NCBI RefSeq assembly: GCF_014930365.1
Contig: NZ_JABXWI010000009.1
Span: forward strand, 62,001-126,000
DNA from: Streptomyces caniscabiei
GTDB lineage: Bacteria; Actinomycetota; Actinomycetes; Streptomycetales; Streptomycetaceae
DNA: 64,000 nt
Reading direction: 5' to 3'
Notes under the pieces: generated by a model
Databases searched by the model: none
Told to the model about the DNA's origin: nothing
Seen by the model: the letters and a program-made list of their open reading frames with translations, nothing else
Position numbers and translations under genes: made by a program
Part shown: positions 33,008 to 41,191 of the stretch, one piece after another
How positions within the stretch are numbered: the stretch's first letter is position 1
How the letters are laid out: every line of letters starts with the position of its first letter

Positions 33008-33694
33008 GTGACGACACCCCCTTCTCCGCCCACGCCACCCTCCCCGTCCGACTCCCGATGGCACACCGTCGGGATCATCGTCGCGGCCGTCATCACCGCG
33101 GCGGCGACCGTCACGGCGGGGCTGATGAGCGCCGACACCGAGAAGAGCGGGCCCGAGGCGGCGCCCTCGTCCGGCCGGACGTCGGCGCCCGCGCAGTCAC
33201 CCACCCCGATCGCCACCCCCACCCCCACCCCTTCCGCGATATCGACGCCGCCCTCGGCGCCCGAACCCGCACCCACGCCCACCCCCACGCCCACCCCCAC
33301 GCAGCCCGTCATCCGGTCGGTGGGGCTGCCGCCGGAGCTGGCCGGAACCTGGGTGGGGATCGCCACGGAGTCCGACAGCGGCTCGAACGGCGACTCGACC
33401 GACTCCTACCGCGTGCGGCTGGAACTGACCGGGGGCGCCGTCACCGAGGACATCGGCGAGGTCCACTACGAGATGCAGGGCTCCCGCTGCCAGGGCGACC
33501 TCACCCTGTGGGCGGTGGACGCGGTCAGCGAGGCCCTCTCCCTCGGCGAGTACATCGAGTCCGGCAACTGTGTGAAGGGCGGCCGGATCACCCTCACCCC
33601 GATGCCGGACGGCACGCTGGACTTCGCCTACACGGGTGCCAAGGTCGACGGCTCCGAGCAGACGGTGCACGCCGGTCTGGAGAAGGTCCGCTGA
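33008..33694 (+). CDS. Membrane-anchored protein with Pro/Thr-rich stalk
   Basis: 228 residues. Short Pro-rich cytoplasmic start, one transmembrane segment (VGIIVAAVITAAATVTAGLM), a Ser/Thr/Pro stalk with TPTPTPT repeats (~residues 50-95), and an extracellular globular domain (ELAGTWVGIATESDSG...LEYIESGNCVKGGRITLTPMPDGTLDFAYTG). Two cysteines could form a disulfide. The GTWxG...G start and short beta-strands suggest a lipocalin-like or DUF-type beta barrel. GTG start. Function unknown. Confidence 0.7.
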   Translation: MTTPPSPPTPPSPSDSRWHTVGIIVAAVITAAATVTAGLMSADTEKSGPEAAPSSGRTSAPAQSPTPIATPTPTPSAISTPPSAPEPAPTPTPTPTPTQPVIRSVGLPPELAGTWVGIATESDSGSNGDSTDSYRVRLELTGGAVTEDIGEVHYEMQGSRCQGDLTLWAVDAVSEALSLGEYIESGNCVKGGRITLTPMPDGTLDFAYTGAKVDGSEQTVHAGLEKVR

Positions 33695-33704
33695 GGCCGG
33701 CGGT

Positions 33705-33840
33705 CCCGGCCCCGTCACCCCTGCCCGCCCCATCCACAGGGTGCTGCCCCTGACCCCCGCTACGGGGTTTGCCGCCGAGGCGGCACGGAGGACGGGGTGC
33801 AGCCCTCAGGGATGGGACGGGTAGGGGTGACGGGGCCGGG
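33705..33840. repeat. Large imperfect inverted repeat between convergent genes
   Basis: Arms at 33705-33735 (CCCGGCCCCGTCACCCCT...) and 33809-33840 pair over ~30 bp with three mismatches; inner CCCCGCTACGGGG hairpin. It differs in sequence from the widespread palindromic family. Likely terminator for the genes ending at 33694 and 33882, possibly a mobile-element relic. Confidence 0.75.
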
Positions 33841-33881
33841 AGCCCGGCTCGCCCACCGGGCCGGTGAGGCGGCGGACGCGG

Positions 33882-34538
33882 CTAGGGCCCAGTGCTCGCC
33901 GGGCCGTACAACGCGTTCGGTGCGCCCGTCATCAGCGCCCAGTACCGGTCCCCGTACGACCAGTGCCACCACTCGGTGGGGTAGTTGACCAGCCCGGCCG
34001 TGGTGAGCGCCGCGGAGAGCGTGCGCCGGTTGCGGCGGGCGGTCTCGGAGATGTTGGGCGCGTCGGTGTAGCAGGCGTCGTCGCTCTCCTCGGGGCTGGC
34101 GTCCAGACGCGTGCCCATGTCGAGCTCCTCCCCGGCGGCCGTGCACAGGGTGAGGTCGACCGCGGCGCCTGCGACATGCGGCCCGATCTCCGGCGGCGAG
34201 AGGGAACGGCTGGTCTGGACGTGCAGGTACTCCTCCGACCAGTCCGGGTTGGCGAGCCGCAGCTCGGCGGCGTACCGCTCGAAGTACTCGATCTGCAGTT
34301 CCAGCGGCCGGTACCCCTCGGTGACCAGCAGCCGCAGCCCGTCCGGCAGCAGCCGGGCGGCGCGCGCGAGGCGCCAGGCGACGCCCTCGCGCAGATGCGC
34401 GTACGCCCCCTCGGGGTCGGCCTGACGGGAGTCGACCACCACGAAGGGCAGCTCCCTCAGATCGACGAGGGGCTCACCGCACTCCTGGACCGGGACACCG
34501 GCGACCTCGGGGTCGCTCATGAGGATGATCGAAGGCAT
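33882..34538 (-). CDS. M15 family D-Ala-D-Ala dipeptidase (VanX-like)
   Basis: 218 residues. GPHVAGAAVDLTL carries the zinc histidine and aspartate (SxHxxGxAxD), and YPTEWWHWSYGDRYWA the ExxH catalytic glutamate and zinc histidine. The N-terminal part (YAHLREGVAWRLARAARLL, LVTEGYRPLELQIEYFERY) is typical of VanX/DdpX. It would hydrolyse D-Ala-D-Ala dipeptide. No VanH/VanA genes flank it, so recycling rather than vancomycin resistance is likely. No signal peptide. ATG 34538 has GGAAG seven bases upstream. Confidence 0.85.
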   Translation of the reverse strand: MPSIILMSDPEVAGVPVQECGEPLVDLRELPFVVVDSRQADPEGAYAHLREGVAWRLARAARLLPDGLRLLVTEGYRPLELQIEYFERYAAELRLANPDWSEEYLHVQTSRSLSPPEIGPHVAGAAVDLTLCTAAGEELDMGTRLDASPEESDDACYTDAPNISETARRNRRTLSAALTTAGLVNYPTEWWHWSYGDRYWALMTGAPNALYGPASTGP

Positions 34539-34590
34539 GCGTCGTCTTCCACCGGACGGGAGGTGCGATGCGTCGGGGTGTGTGGCAGCA

Positions 34591-34631
34591 CCCCGGGGAG
34601 GGACTTGATCCCCTGATGTCCCTCCCCGGGG
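34591..34631. terminator. Strong hairpin CCCCGGGGAGGGAC/GTCCCTCCCCGGGG
   Basis: Perfect 14-bp stem with 13-nt loop, 53 bp upstream of the dipeptidase start. It may end SARP readthrough or fold in the dipeptidase 5' leader. Confidence 0.6.
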
Positions 34632-34784
34632 GCTTCCCCCCTTGAGTGGTGGTTCGTGGTCTGGCTCCGGGCGTCCCCCCAGCCCGTCCTGCGCGTGCGA
34701 TCCCACTGTTGTCACGTTCCCACCGGTCCGTCCCCTGTGCGCTCCGGTGGGCCGACCGGCCGGGCGGTGGTCGCCCGGCCGATC

Positions 34785-34806
34785 CGTTGTTCCCCCGAGA
34801 ACAACG
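34785..34806 (-). terminator. Hairpin after the SARP gene
   Basis: CGTTGTTC/GAACAACG, 8-bp perfect stem, 6-nt loop, 95 bp past the SARP stop. Confidence 0.45.
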
Positions 34807-34900
34807 AGAATGGCGCACTCCGCTGGAAGTTCTCTGCAAGTCGGCCGCAAGCGGGTTTCGGCCTGCGCGACCGGCCGGAACGCGCCTCCGGCACGGGACG

Positions 34901-37900
34901 TCAGGGGGAGCGGACCCACGGCCACGGCTCGTGCCGCTCGCGCGCTTCGCAGGCGTCGAACACCGCCATGGCCTCGGCCCGCAGCGCCCGCGCCCCGTCC
35001 CGGTCCCCGAGCGCGGCCCGGACCACCGACAGATCACGCAGGGCACGGGCCCGGGGCAGGGGCAGCGCGAGGACGCCCCAAAGCGCGGCGGAGGCGGTCA
35101 GCAGCCCCTCCGCGTCCGTCAGCCGGCCGCCGGCCAGCGCGCACTCGCCCAGCGTGCGCAGCGTCAGCGCCTCGCCGAAGCGGTCCTCGTGGGTCCGGCA
35201 GACCTCCAGGATCTCGTGCAGTGCCGTCTCCGCCTCCCGGACGTGCCCCAGCCGCATCCGGGCCTTGGCGCGGGCCCGCAGGGCGTACGCCGCCATGTGC
35301 GGGTCGCCGAGGTCGCGCAGGATCTCCAGCGCCTGCTCGGCCACGCGAGCGGCCTCCTCGTACGCGCCGAGCGAGCGGTGCACCAGGCTGAGCGTGCGCA
35401 GAGCCAGCGCCTCGCCGCGCCGGCTGCCGAGCCGCCGGTAGGCCCGCAGCGACTCGTCCAGCAGCGGGAACGCGCCCTGCTGGTCGCCGAGTTCGAGGCG
35501 TACGGAGCCGCCGTACCGGCAGGCGACGCCGACCCCGGTGTCGTCGCCGATCCGCCGGAAGCCGTCGGCGGCGTCGGTCAACGCCCGTTCCGCGTCCCGC
35601 AGCTCGCCGACCTCGCGGCAGGCGCTGCCGAGGCCCGCGAGGGCGGCGGAGCGGCCGCGCACGTCGCCGAGTTCGGTGCAGACGCGCTCGGCGGTGCGGA
35701 AGTACTCCTGCGACTCGGCGATGCGGTCCTGTTCGTAGCGGAGCTGTCCCAGGCCGATGATCAGCAGGGCCTCGCCCGAGCGGTCCTCGGCGCGGCGGGC
35801 CGCCGCGAGGGCCGCGTCGTGGCTGCGCCACCAGGCGTCGAAGCGGTTCTTGATGGCGAACGAGGAGGAGCACAACGCCGCTGCCGCTTCGCAGGCGAGG
35901 GTGTGCAGGCCGAGGGCTGCCGCCCGTTCGACCGCGGTGGTGAGGGTGTCGGCTTCGGCGTCGAACCAGGCGAAGGGGTCGGTGAGGGCGCGATGGGTGG
36001 TTCGGGCGCCCACCGGGGTGGGGGGTTCTGCTGTGTCGCGGTTTTCGGTTGTGTGTGGTTGTTCGCGCAGTTCCCCGCGCCCCTTGGGGGTGAAGCCCTG
36101 TCGCAAAGTGACCGCGCCCGACGGGGACTTCTCCGTCACCCTGTCCATCAGCCACAGGCCCGCGCTCAGTGCCCTGCCCACCGCCGCCGTGCGGTCGTCG
36201 GACGGGTCCTCGGTCTCCGCGCGTTCGGCCGCGTAGACGCGGACCAGGTCGTGCAGGCGGTAGCGGGGCTGGCCCACCTGGTCCCGGCCGGGACAGGTGA
36301 TCAACTGGGCGTCCAGGAGGCGTTCGAGGATCTCCTCGGCCTCGTCCTCCGAGGTGCCGGAGAGCGCGGCGACCGCCCATACGGCGACATCGGCCGAGCC
36401 GAGGGTGGCGACACGGCGCAGGACGCGCCGGGCACACACGTCGAGGGCCTGGTAGCTGAGGCCGAGACCGGCCCGGACCTCCAGGTCGCCCACGGACAGC
36501 TCGTCGAGGCGGCGGTGTTCGTCCGCGAGGCGCTCGGCGAGCACGCTGGGCGTCCAGTGCCGCCGGGTGGCCAGCCGGGCCCCGGCGATCCGCAGCGCCA
36601 GCGGCAGCCCGCCGCACAGCTCGACGATCCGGCGGGCCGCGGCCTGTTCGAGCGGGTCGTCCGGGGTGCGGTCGGGGCCGGTGACCCGGGTGAGCAGTTC
36701 GAGGCCGCGGGCGTCGTCCAGGACGTCCAGGTCGGTGCGCCGGGCCCCGACGAGCCCGCCGAGCCGGGCCCGTGAGGTCACCAGCACCCCGCAGCTGGCG
36801 CTGCCCGGCAGCAGCGGCCGTACCTGGGCCTCGCCGTTCGCGTCGTCCAGGACCAGCAGCATCCGCCGCCCGGCGACCAGGCTGCGGAACAGGTCGCCGC
36901 GCTCGGCAGTGTCCTCCGGCGGGTCCGCGCCGAGCGCCCGCAGCAGCCGGCCGAGGACCTCGGCGGGCGGCACGGGCTCGCTGAAGCCGTGGAGTTCGGC
37001 GTAGAGCTGCCCGTCGGGGTACTCGTCGGCGACCCGGTGCGCGGCCTGCACGGCGAGCGCGGACTTGCCGACCCCGGCGGCCCCGGAGACCACGACGACG
37101 GGCATCGCCTCCCGCGCGCCGGTCAGCCCCTCGACGACCCGCGCCAGCTCCTCCTCCCGGCCGGTGAAGTCGCCGATGGCGGGCGGCAGGAGCGACACCG
37201 GCCGGGGAGCGGGAGCGGGAGCGGGAGCGGGGGTGGTGGTGGCCAGCAGGGCGGGGTCGGCCCGCAGGATGGCCTCGTACAGACGGTTCAGCTCCGGGCC
37301 CGGGTCCAGCCCCAGCTCCTCGGCGAGCACCGCCCGGCCCTCCGCGTAGACGGCCAGCGCCTCGGCCTGCCGCCCGAGCCGGTACAGGCCCAGCATCAGC
37401 TGCCCGCGCGGCCTCTCCCGGGCCGGGTGCTCGCCCACCAGCGCGGTCAGTTCGGTGACCAGCTCCGCCTCGTGCCCGCCGGCCTCCAGTTCGGCGGCGA
37501 TGCGTTCCTCCAGGGCCGCCTGCCGGGCCTCCTCCAGCCGTCCGGCCTCGCCCCGCAGCGCCTCCCCGACGCCGCCGAGCGCCGGGCCGCGCCACAGCTC
37601 CAGCGCCCGGCGCAGCAGCCGCGCGGCCTCCGCGTGGTCGCCCTCGGCGGCGGCCCGCCGCCCGTCGGCCGTGCGGGCCTCGAACTCCGTCAGGTCGACC
37701 CGGCCGACCCCGGGCCGCAGCACGTATCCCGGTGGCCTGGTCTCGATCGCGTCCGCCGCCCCGGGCGGCAGCGCCCGGCGCAGCGCCGACACATACGTCT
37801 GCACCAGCGCCCGCGCGGTGTCCGGGGGTTCGTCCCCCCAGATCACGTCCACGAGCGCGTCGGCGGGCACCACCTGTCCGGCCCGCAGCAGCAGCACGGC

Positions 37901-37993
37901 CAGCAGCGCGCGCGGTTTCGGGCCGCCCAGCCGCAGGGGTCTGTCACCGTGCCATGCCTCGACCGGGCCGAGCAGTCGGAATTCCAGCTCCAC
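34901..37993 (-). CDS. AfsR/SARP family regulator (SARP-NB-ARC-TPR)
   Basis: 1030 residues. Residues 1-95: OmpR-like winged helix (FRLLGPVEAWHGDRPLRLGGPKPRALLAVLL; TYVSALRRALPPG). 95-245: bacterial transcriptional activator domain. 280-600: NB-ARC/STAND ATPase with Walker A SGAAGVGKSALAVQ, Walker B RMLLVLDDAN and sensor LVTSRARLGGL; GLPLAL motif. ~690-1010: TPR-like helices (ALAGLGSACREVGELRDAERAL). It likely activates secondary-metabolite genes, though no such cluster is visible here. Oddity: around residues 625-665 (FTPKGRGELREQPHTTENRD) the frame reads through a palindromic-element half copy. Confidence 0.92.
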   Translation of the reverse strand: MELEFRLLGPVEAWHGDRPLRLGGPKPRALLAVLLLRAGQVVPADALVDVIWGDEPPDTARALVQTYVSALRRALPPGAADAIETRPPGYVLRPGVGRVDLTEFEARTADGRRAAAEGDHAEAARLLRRALELWRGPALGGVGEALRGEAGRLEEARQAALEERIAAELEAGGHEAELVTELTALVGEHPARERPRGQLMLGLYRLGRQAEALAVYAEGRAVLAEELGLDPGPELNRLYEAILRADPALLATTTPAPAPAPAPRPVSLLPPAIGDFTGREEELARVVEGLTGAREAMPVVVVSGAAGVGKSALAVQAAHRVADEYPDGQLYAELHGFSEPVPPAEVLGRLLRALGADPPEDTAERGDLFRSLVAGRRMLLVLDDANGEAQVRPLLPGSASCGVLVTSRARLGGLVGARRTDLDVLDDARGLELLTRVTGPDRTPDDPLEQAAARRIVELCGGLPLALRIAGARLATRRHWTPSVLAERLADEHRRLDELSVGDLEVRAGLGLSYQALDVCARRVLRRVATLGSADVAVWAVAALSGTSEDEAEEILERLLDAQLITCPGRDQVGQPRYRLHDLVRVYAAERAETEDPSDDRTAAVGRALSAGLWLMDRVTEKSPSGAVTLRQGFTPKGRGELREQPHTTENRDTAEPPTPVGARTTHRALTDPFAWFDAEADTLTTAVERAAALGLHTLACEAAAALCSSSFAIKNRFDAWWRSHDAALAAARRAEDRSGEALLIIGLGQLRYEQDRIAESQEYFRTAERVCTELGDVRGRSAALAGLGSACREVGELRDAERALTDAADGFRRIGDDTGVGVACRYGGSVRLELGDQQGAFPLLDESLRAYRRLGSRRGEALALRTLSLVHRSLGAYEEAARVAEQALEILRDLGDPHMAAYALRARAKARMRLGHVREAETALHEILEVCRTHEDRFGEALTLRTLGECALAGGRLTDAEGLLTASAALWGVLALPLPRARALRDLSVVRAALGDRDGARALRAEAMAVFDACEARERHEPWPWVRSP
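36057..36090. repeat. Dispersed palindromic element, copy 7, inside the SARP coding region
   Basis: TTCGCGCAGTTCCCCGCGCC lies in the SARP gene and is translated in frame as part of GRGELREQPHT, in the linker between NB-ARC and TPR domains. All other copies are intergenic. Confidence 0.85.
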
Positions 37994-38126
37994 GGGTCCC
38001 CATCTTCCGTGCTGTCGGACCGCCGGGACAGCGGTTGCTCACGCACCGTTCGACGCTCATGTACGGCGTGTGGTTTCCCAGGACGCGTGATGCGCCGCGG
38101 ACTTGTCGGAAAACGGGGCAACCGAA

Positions 38127-38158
38127 GGGAATCTTAGGTGGACGACGCGGAGATTCCC
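38127..38158. promoter_or_regulatory. Inverted repeat upstream of the SARP gene
   Basis: GGGAATCT (38127-38134) and AGATTCCC (38151-38158) separated by 16 bp, ~134-165 bp upstream of ATG 37993. Candidate operator. Confidence 0.4.
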
Positions 38159-38223
38159 CACGTAGGTGAGGACCACCTGTGACGATGCTGTGAGAACCGT
38201 CCGTGGCCGTCGGGAGCACGGGC

Positions 38224-38835
38224 CTACGGGTGCACGGGGTACGACGCCTGGAAGGCGAGCCGGTGGTCCGCGCCGGCGCCGAGCGGTTCGAGGAGGTCGT
38301 CGAGGGCGAGGAACTCCTCCCAGACGGGCCTGCCGCTCGCCTCCGCCAGCCGGCCCACCACCAGGTCCTCCAGCTCCCGCACCCGCTTGTTCTTCCACAC
38401 CTTGTCCGCCAGCGAGACCAGCAGGTCCTCGATCCCGGTGCCCGGCTCCGTCCACGCGGCGTGCGTCCCCGCGAACCTGGCCCACTCCGGCTCGACCCCG
38501 TGCTCCAGCAGCAGCCGGCGTCCCGCCTCCTCGTGCGCGGAACCCGGGCCCGACAGCTCCCCGGTGTGGGCGACCTTGCCGATGTCGTGCGTGGCCGCGC
38601 CGAAGAGGACGGCCGCGCGCTCGAACGGCAGCTCCGGGCAGCGGCGCTCCACCCAGTCGGCCAGCTCGTGCGCCACGTCGTGCACGAGCCGCAGATGCGC
38701 CGCGAGCCGGGGCGGCGCGCCGAGGCTCCGCAGCAGCGCGGCGGCCCGCTCCGGCAGGGGCCTCAGGGGCGGGTCGGTGACGGCGGTCAGGGGATCGGCG
38801 GGGTCGGTCGGGTGGGCGGGGCGCGACGCGTGCAC
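38224..38835 (-). CDS. HD domain phosphohydrolase-like protein
   Basis: 203 residues. HD-fold metal motif: VHDVAHELADWV (first histidine) and GAATHDIGKVAHTGEL (HD pair), followed by HEEAGRRLLLEHGVEP and a late LVSLADKVWKNKR aspartate. Substrate may be a nucleotide or phosphate ester. GTG start at 38835. Stands alone upstream of the SARP gene on the same strand, with about 230 bp between. Confidence 0.85.
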   Translation of the reverse strand: MHASRPAHPTDPADPLTAVTDPPLRPLPERAAALLRSLGAPPRLAAHLRLVHDVAHELADWVERRCPELPFERAAVLFGAATHDIGKVAHTGELSGPGSAHEEAGRRLLLEHGVEPEWARFAGTHAAWTEPGTGIEDLLVSLADKVWKNKRVRELEDLVVGRLAEASGRPVWEEFLALDDLLEPLGAGADHRLAFQASYPVHP

Positions 38836-38960
38836 GGCTTCTGTATACCGCTCGGCCGGGCCCGCCGGTCAAGGTCCAACGCTTCTGTGCCGACCTGGAG
38901 TTGTACGGGACAGACTCCCGCCGAGTTTAGGCACTGCAGGTCATCGAGGAGATGCGAAGA

Positions 38961-39137
38961 GTGAAATTCGACGGGGTGGGGGAGCACCGTGAGGGCAGGT
39001 GGAGAAGGGCTCGGGGGACGGTACTCGGCGGGCGCGCCGAAGAGGCGGAGGAATTGGTGGAGGAATTGCGGCGGACGGCCGAAAGAGCGGGAATTGTTCT
39101 GCCGTCACCGGTCCTTTCGGCGGTGGCCCTGCGGTGA
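38961..39137 (+). CDS. Small conserved-type protein, first of an overlapping pair
   Basis: 58 residues beginning KFDGVGEHREGRWRRARGTVLGGRAEEAEELVEELRRTAERAGIVLPS. Helical, charged; it resembles small Streptomyces proteins of unknown function that occur paired with the next gene type. GTG 38961 has GAGGAG nine bases upstream. Its TGA overlaps the next GTG by 4 bp, which argues that both are translated. Confidence 0.6.
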   Translation: MKFDGVGEHREGRWRRARGTVLGGRAEEAEELVEELRRTAERAGIVLPSPVLSAVALR

Positions 39138-39364
39138 GCGGGAACGGGAGGAAGCCGGCGATCGGCACCTACGCCGTCGACACCCGCACCGGGAAGGTCG
39201 GCCGCGTCATGGGCCACGAGGGGCCCTACGTCCAACTGCGGCCGGTCGGCGGCGGGAGGGAGTGGGACTGCGCCCCCGAGGTCGTACGGGCCGCCACGAC
39301 CATAGAACGCCTGCGCGCCGCCACCGCCTACGAGAACGCCCGCAGCCGGGGGGAGGTCCCTTGA
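39134..39364 (+). CDS. Small conserved-type protein, second of an overlapping pair
   Basis: 76 residues: IGTYAVDTRTGKVGRVMGHEGPYVQLRPVGGGREWDCAPEVVRAAT. Likely a small beta-barrel (SH3-like) fold judging from GTYAVDTRTGKVGRVMG and VQLRPVGGGREWDC. Similar short proteins are common in Streptomyces, often next to regulators. GTG 39134 overlaps the upstream small gene (GTGA). Function unknown. Confidence 0.65.
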   Translation: MSGNGRKPAIGTYAVDTRTGKVGRVMGHEGPYVQLRPVGGGREWDCAPEVVRAATTIERLRAATAYENARSRGEVP

Positions 39365-39422
39365 AGGCGTGACTGTGGGCCGAGGTCCCGCCGGGGGCCG
39401 GCCGTAGGCGAGAATGGGCGGC

Positions 39423-39551
39423 ATGAGCCTGTTCCGCGACGACGCCGTCGTCCCGCGCACCCGGAAGCCGGGTGAAGCGGACCGGATCACGCCGCGGTCT
39501 CCCGGGGGACGGCCCCCGTGCCCCCGGCAGGCCCCCGGGGGCGGGCGATGA
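39423..39551 (+). pseudogene. Duplicated, truncated 5' end of recO
   Basis: A 42-codon frame begins MSLFRDDAVVPRTRKPGEADRIT, matching recO MSLFRDDGVVLRTQKLGEADRII at 18 of 23 positions, 125 bp upstream. The DNA match covers ~70-90 bp at roughly 85 percent, then becomes Pro/Arg-rich. Its TGA (39549-39551) overlaps the recO ATG by 4 bp, so it could be translated as a coupled leader. I infer a tandem duplication that has diverged. Confidence 0.8.
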
Positions 39552-40297
39552 GTCTCTTCCGCGACGACGGGGTCGTGCTCCGCACCCAGAAGCTGGGTGA
39601 GGCGGACCGGATCATCACCCTGCTCACCCGGGGGCACGGGCGGGTGCGGGCCGTGGCGCGCGGGGTGCGGCGGACGAAGTCGAAGTTCGGGGCGCGGCTC
39701 GAACCCTTCTCCCACGTCGACGTGCAGTTCTTCGCGCGGGGCAGCGAGTTGATCGGACGCGGTCTGCCCCTGTGCACCCAGAGCGAGACCATCGCCCCGT
39801 ACGGCGGCGGCATCGTGAGCGACTACGCCCGCTACACCGCCGGGACGGCCATGCTGGAGACAGCCGAGCGGTTCACCGATCACGAGGGCGAGCCCGCCGT
39901 GCAGCAGTACCTGCTGCTCGTCGGCGGGCTGCGCACCCTCGCCCGCGGCGAGCACGCCCCGCACCTCGTCCTCGACGCGTTCCTGCTGCGCTCTCTCGCC
40001 GTCAACGGCTACGCCCCCACCTTCAGCGACTGCGCCAAGTGCGGCATGCCCGGCCCGAACCGGTTCTTCTCGGTCGCCGCCGGGGGCTCCGTCTGCGTGG
40101 ACTGCCGGGTGCCCGGCAGCGTCGTACCCTCGCCACAGACGCTGGAACTGCTCGCCGCGCTCCTTACGGGAGACTGGGAGACCGCGGACGCGAGCGAGCC
40201 GCGGCACGTGCGGGAGGGCAGCGGACTGGTGTCCGCCTATCTGCACTGGCATCTGGAGCGCGGGCTGCGCTCCCTTCGGTACGTGGAGAAGTCGTAG
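39548..40297 (+). CDS. recO: DNA repair protein RecO
   Basis: 249 residues. N-terminal OB fold (FRDDGVVLRTQKLGEADRIITLLTRGHGRVRAVARGVRRTKSKF), then a helical domain, and a C4 zinc site CAKCGMPGPNRFFSVAAGGSVCVDC. RecO loads RecA on SSB-coated DNA in the RecFOR pathway. ATG 39548 matches the normal family start; an upstream TTG/GTG extension is not needed. Followed by uppS after 42 bp. Unusual: the start is preceded by a diverged copy of its own 5' end. Confidence 0.95.
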   Translation: MSLFRDDGVVLRTQKLGEADRIITLLTRGHGRVRAVARGVRRTKSKFGARLEPFSHVDVQFFARGSELIGRGLPLCTQSETIAPYGGGIVSDYARYTAGTAMLETAERFTDHEGEPAVQQYLLLVGGLRTLARGEHAPHLVLDAFLLRSLAVNGYAPTFSDCAKCGMPGPNRFFSVAAGGSVCVDCRVPGSVVPSPQTLELLAALLTGDWETADASEPRHVREGSGLVSAYLHWHLERGLRSLRYVEKS

Positions 40298-40339
40298 GCA
40301 CGACCGATCCACCGGCACCACTAAGGAGACGAGAAGCAC

Positions 40340-41188
40340 ATGGTGGTACGCGGGTTCCTGGGACGTCAGCGCCGCGAGTACAGGGCGCCGACGCCGCACC
40401 CGTCCGGCGCCCGCGCGCCCAAGCTCCCCGGCGAGCTGGTCCCCGAGCACGTGGCGATCGTCATGGACGGCAACGGCCGCTGGGCCAAGGAGCGCGGGCT
40501 GCCGCGCACCGAGGGCCACAAGGTCGGCGCCGAGCGCGTCCTGGACGTCCTCCAGGGCTCGATCGAGATCGGCGTGCGCAACATCTCCCTCTACGCCTTC
40601 TCCACCGAGAACTGGAAGCGCTCGCCCGACGAGGTCCGCTTCCTGATGAACTTCAACCGCGACTTCATCCGCAAGACCCGCGACCAGCTCGACGAACTCG
40701 GCATCCGGGTGCGCTGGGTGGGCCGGATGCCGAAGCTGTGGAAGTCGGTCGCCAAGGAACTCCAGGTCGCCCAGGAGCAGACCAAGGACAACAACCTGCT
40801 CACCCTGTACTTCTGCATGAACTACGGCGGCCGGGCCGAGATCGCCGACGCGGCGCAGGCCCTCGCCGAGGACGTCCGCGCGGGCCGCCTCGACCCCTCC
40901 AAGGTCAATGAGAAGACCTTCGCGAAGTACCTCTACTACCCGGACATGCCGGACGTCGACCTCTTCCTGCGTCCCAGCGGCGAACAGCGCACCTCCAACT
41001 ACCTGCTCTGGCAGAGCGCCTACGCCGAGATGGTCTTCCAGGACGTGCTGTGGCCCGACTTCGACCGCCGTGACCTGTGGCGGGCCTGCATGGAGTTCGC
41101 CTCCCGCGACCGCCGCTTCGGCGGCGCCGTCCCGAACGAGGAGCTCCTCGCGATGGAGGCCGCGATGGAGGGCCGGACGGAGGACTGA
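40340..41188 (+). CDS. uppS: Isoprenyl transferase (cis-polyprenyl/undecaprenyl diphosphate synthase)
   Basis: 282 residues. AIVMDGNGRWAKERGLPRTEGH holds the catalytic Asp43, then LYAFSTENWKRS, and LFLRPSGEQRTSNYLLWQSAYAEMVF near the end: all five cis-prenyltransferase regions are present. It extends allylic diphosphates with isopentenyl diphosphate to make the lipid carrier for peptidoglycan. AAGGAG precedes ATG 40340. The next small gene starts 3 bp after the stop. Confidence 0.95.
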   Translation: MVVRGFLGRQRREYRAPTPHPSGARAPKLPGELVPEHVAIVMDGNGRWAKERGLPRTEGHKVGAERVLDVLQGSIEIGVRNISLYAFSTENWKRSPDEVRFLMNFNRDFIRKTRDQLDELGIRVRWVGRMPKLWKSVAKELQVAQEQTKDNNLLTLYFCMNYGGRAEIADAAQALAEDVRAGRLDPSKVNEKTFAKYLYYPDMPDVDLFLRPSGEQRTSNYLLWQSAYAEMVFQDVLWPDFDRRDLWRACMEFASRDRRFGGAVPNEELLAMEAAMEGRTED

Positions 41189-41191
41189 CCC

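Larger units (their letters stand above)
34539..34900. other. Intergenic region with several hairpins
   Basis: 362 bp between the SARP stop and the dipeptidase start (both minus strand). It contains a perfect 14-bp stem at 34591-34631, CGTTGTTC/GAACAACG at 34785-34806, and CCGGGCG/CGCCCGG near 34760-34778. No coding frame. Confidence 0.6.

Noticed and set aside
33882..34925. 347-codon version of the dipeptidase
   Set aside because: The extra N-terminal part runs through hairpins and lacks a start site; ATG 34538 has a Shine-Dalgarno and gives the family length.
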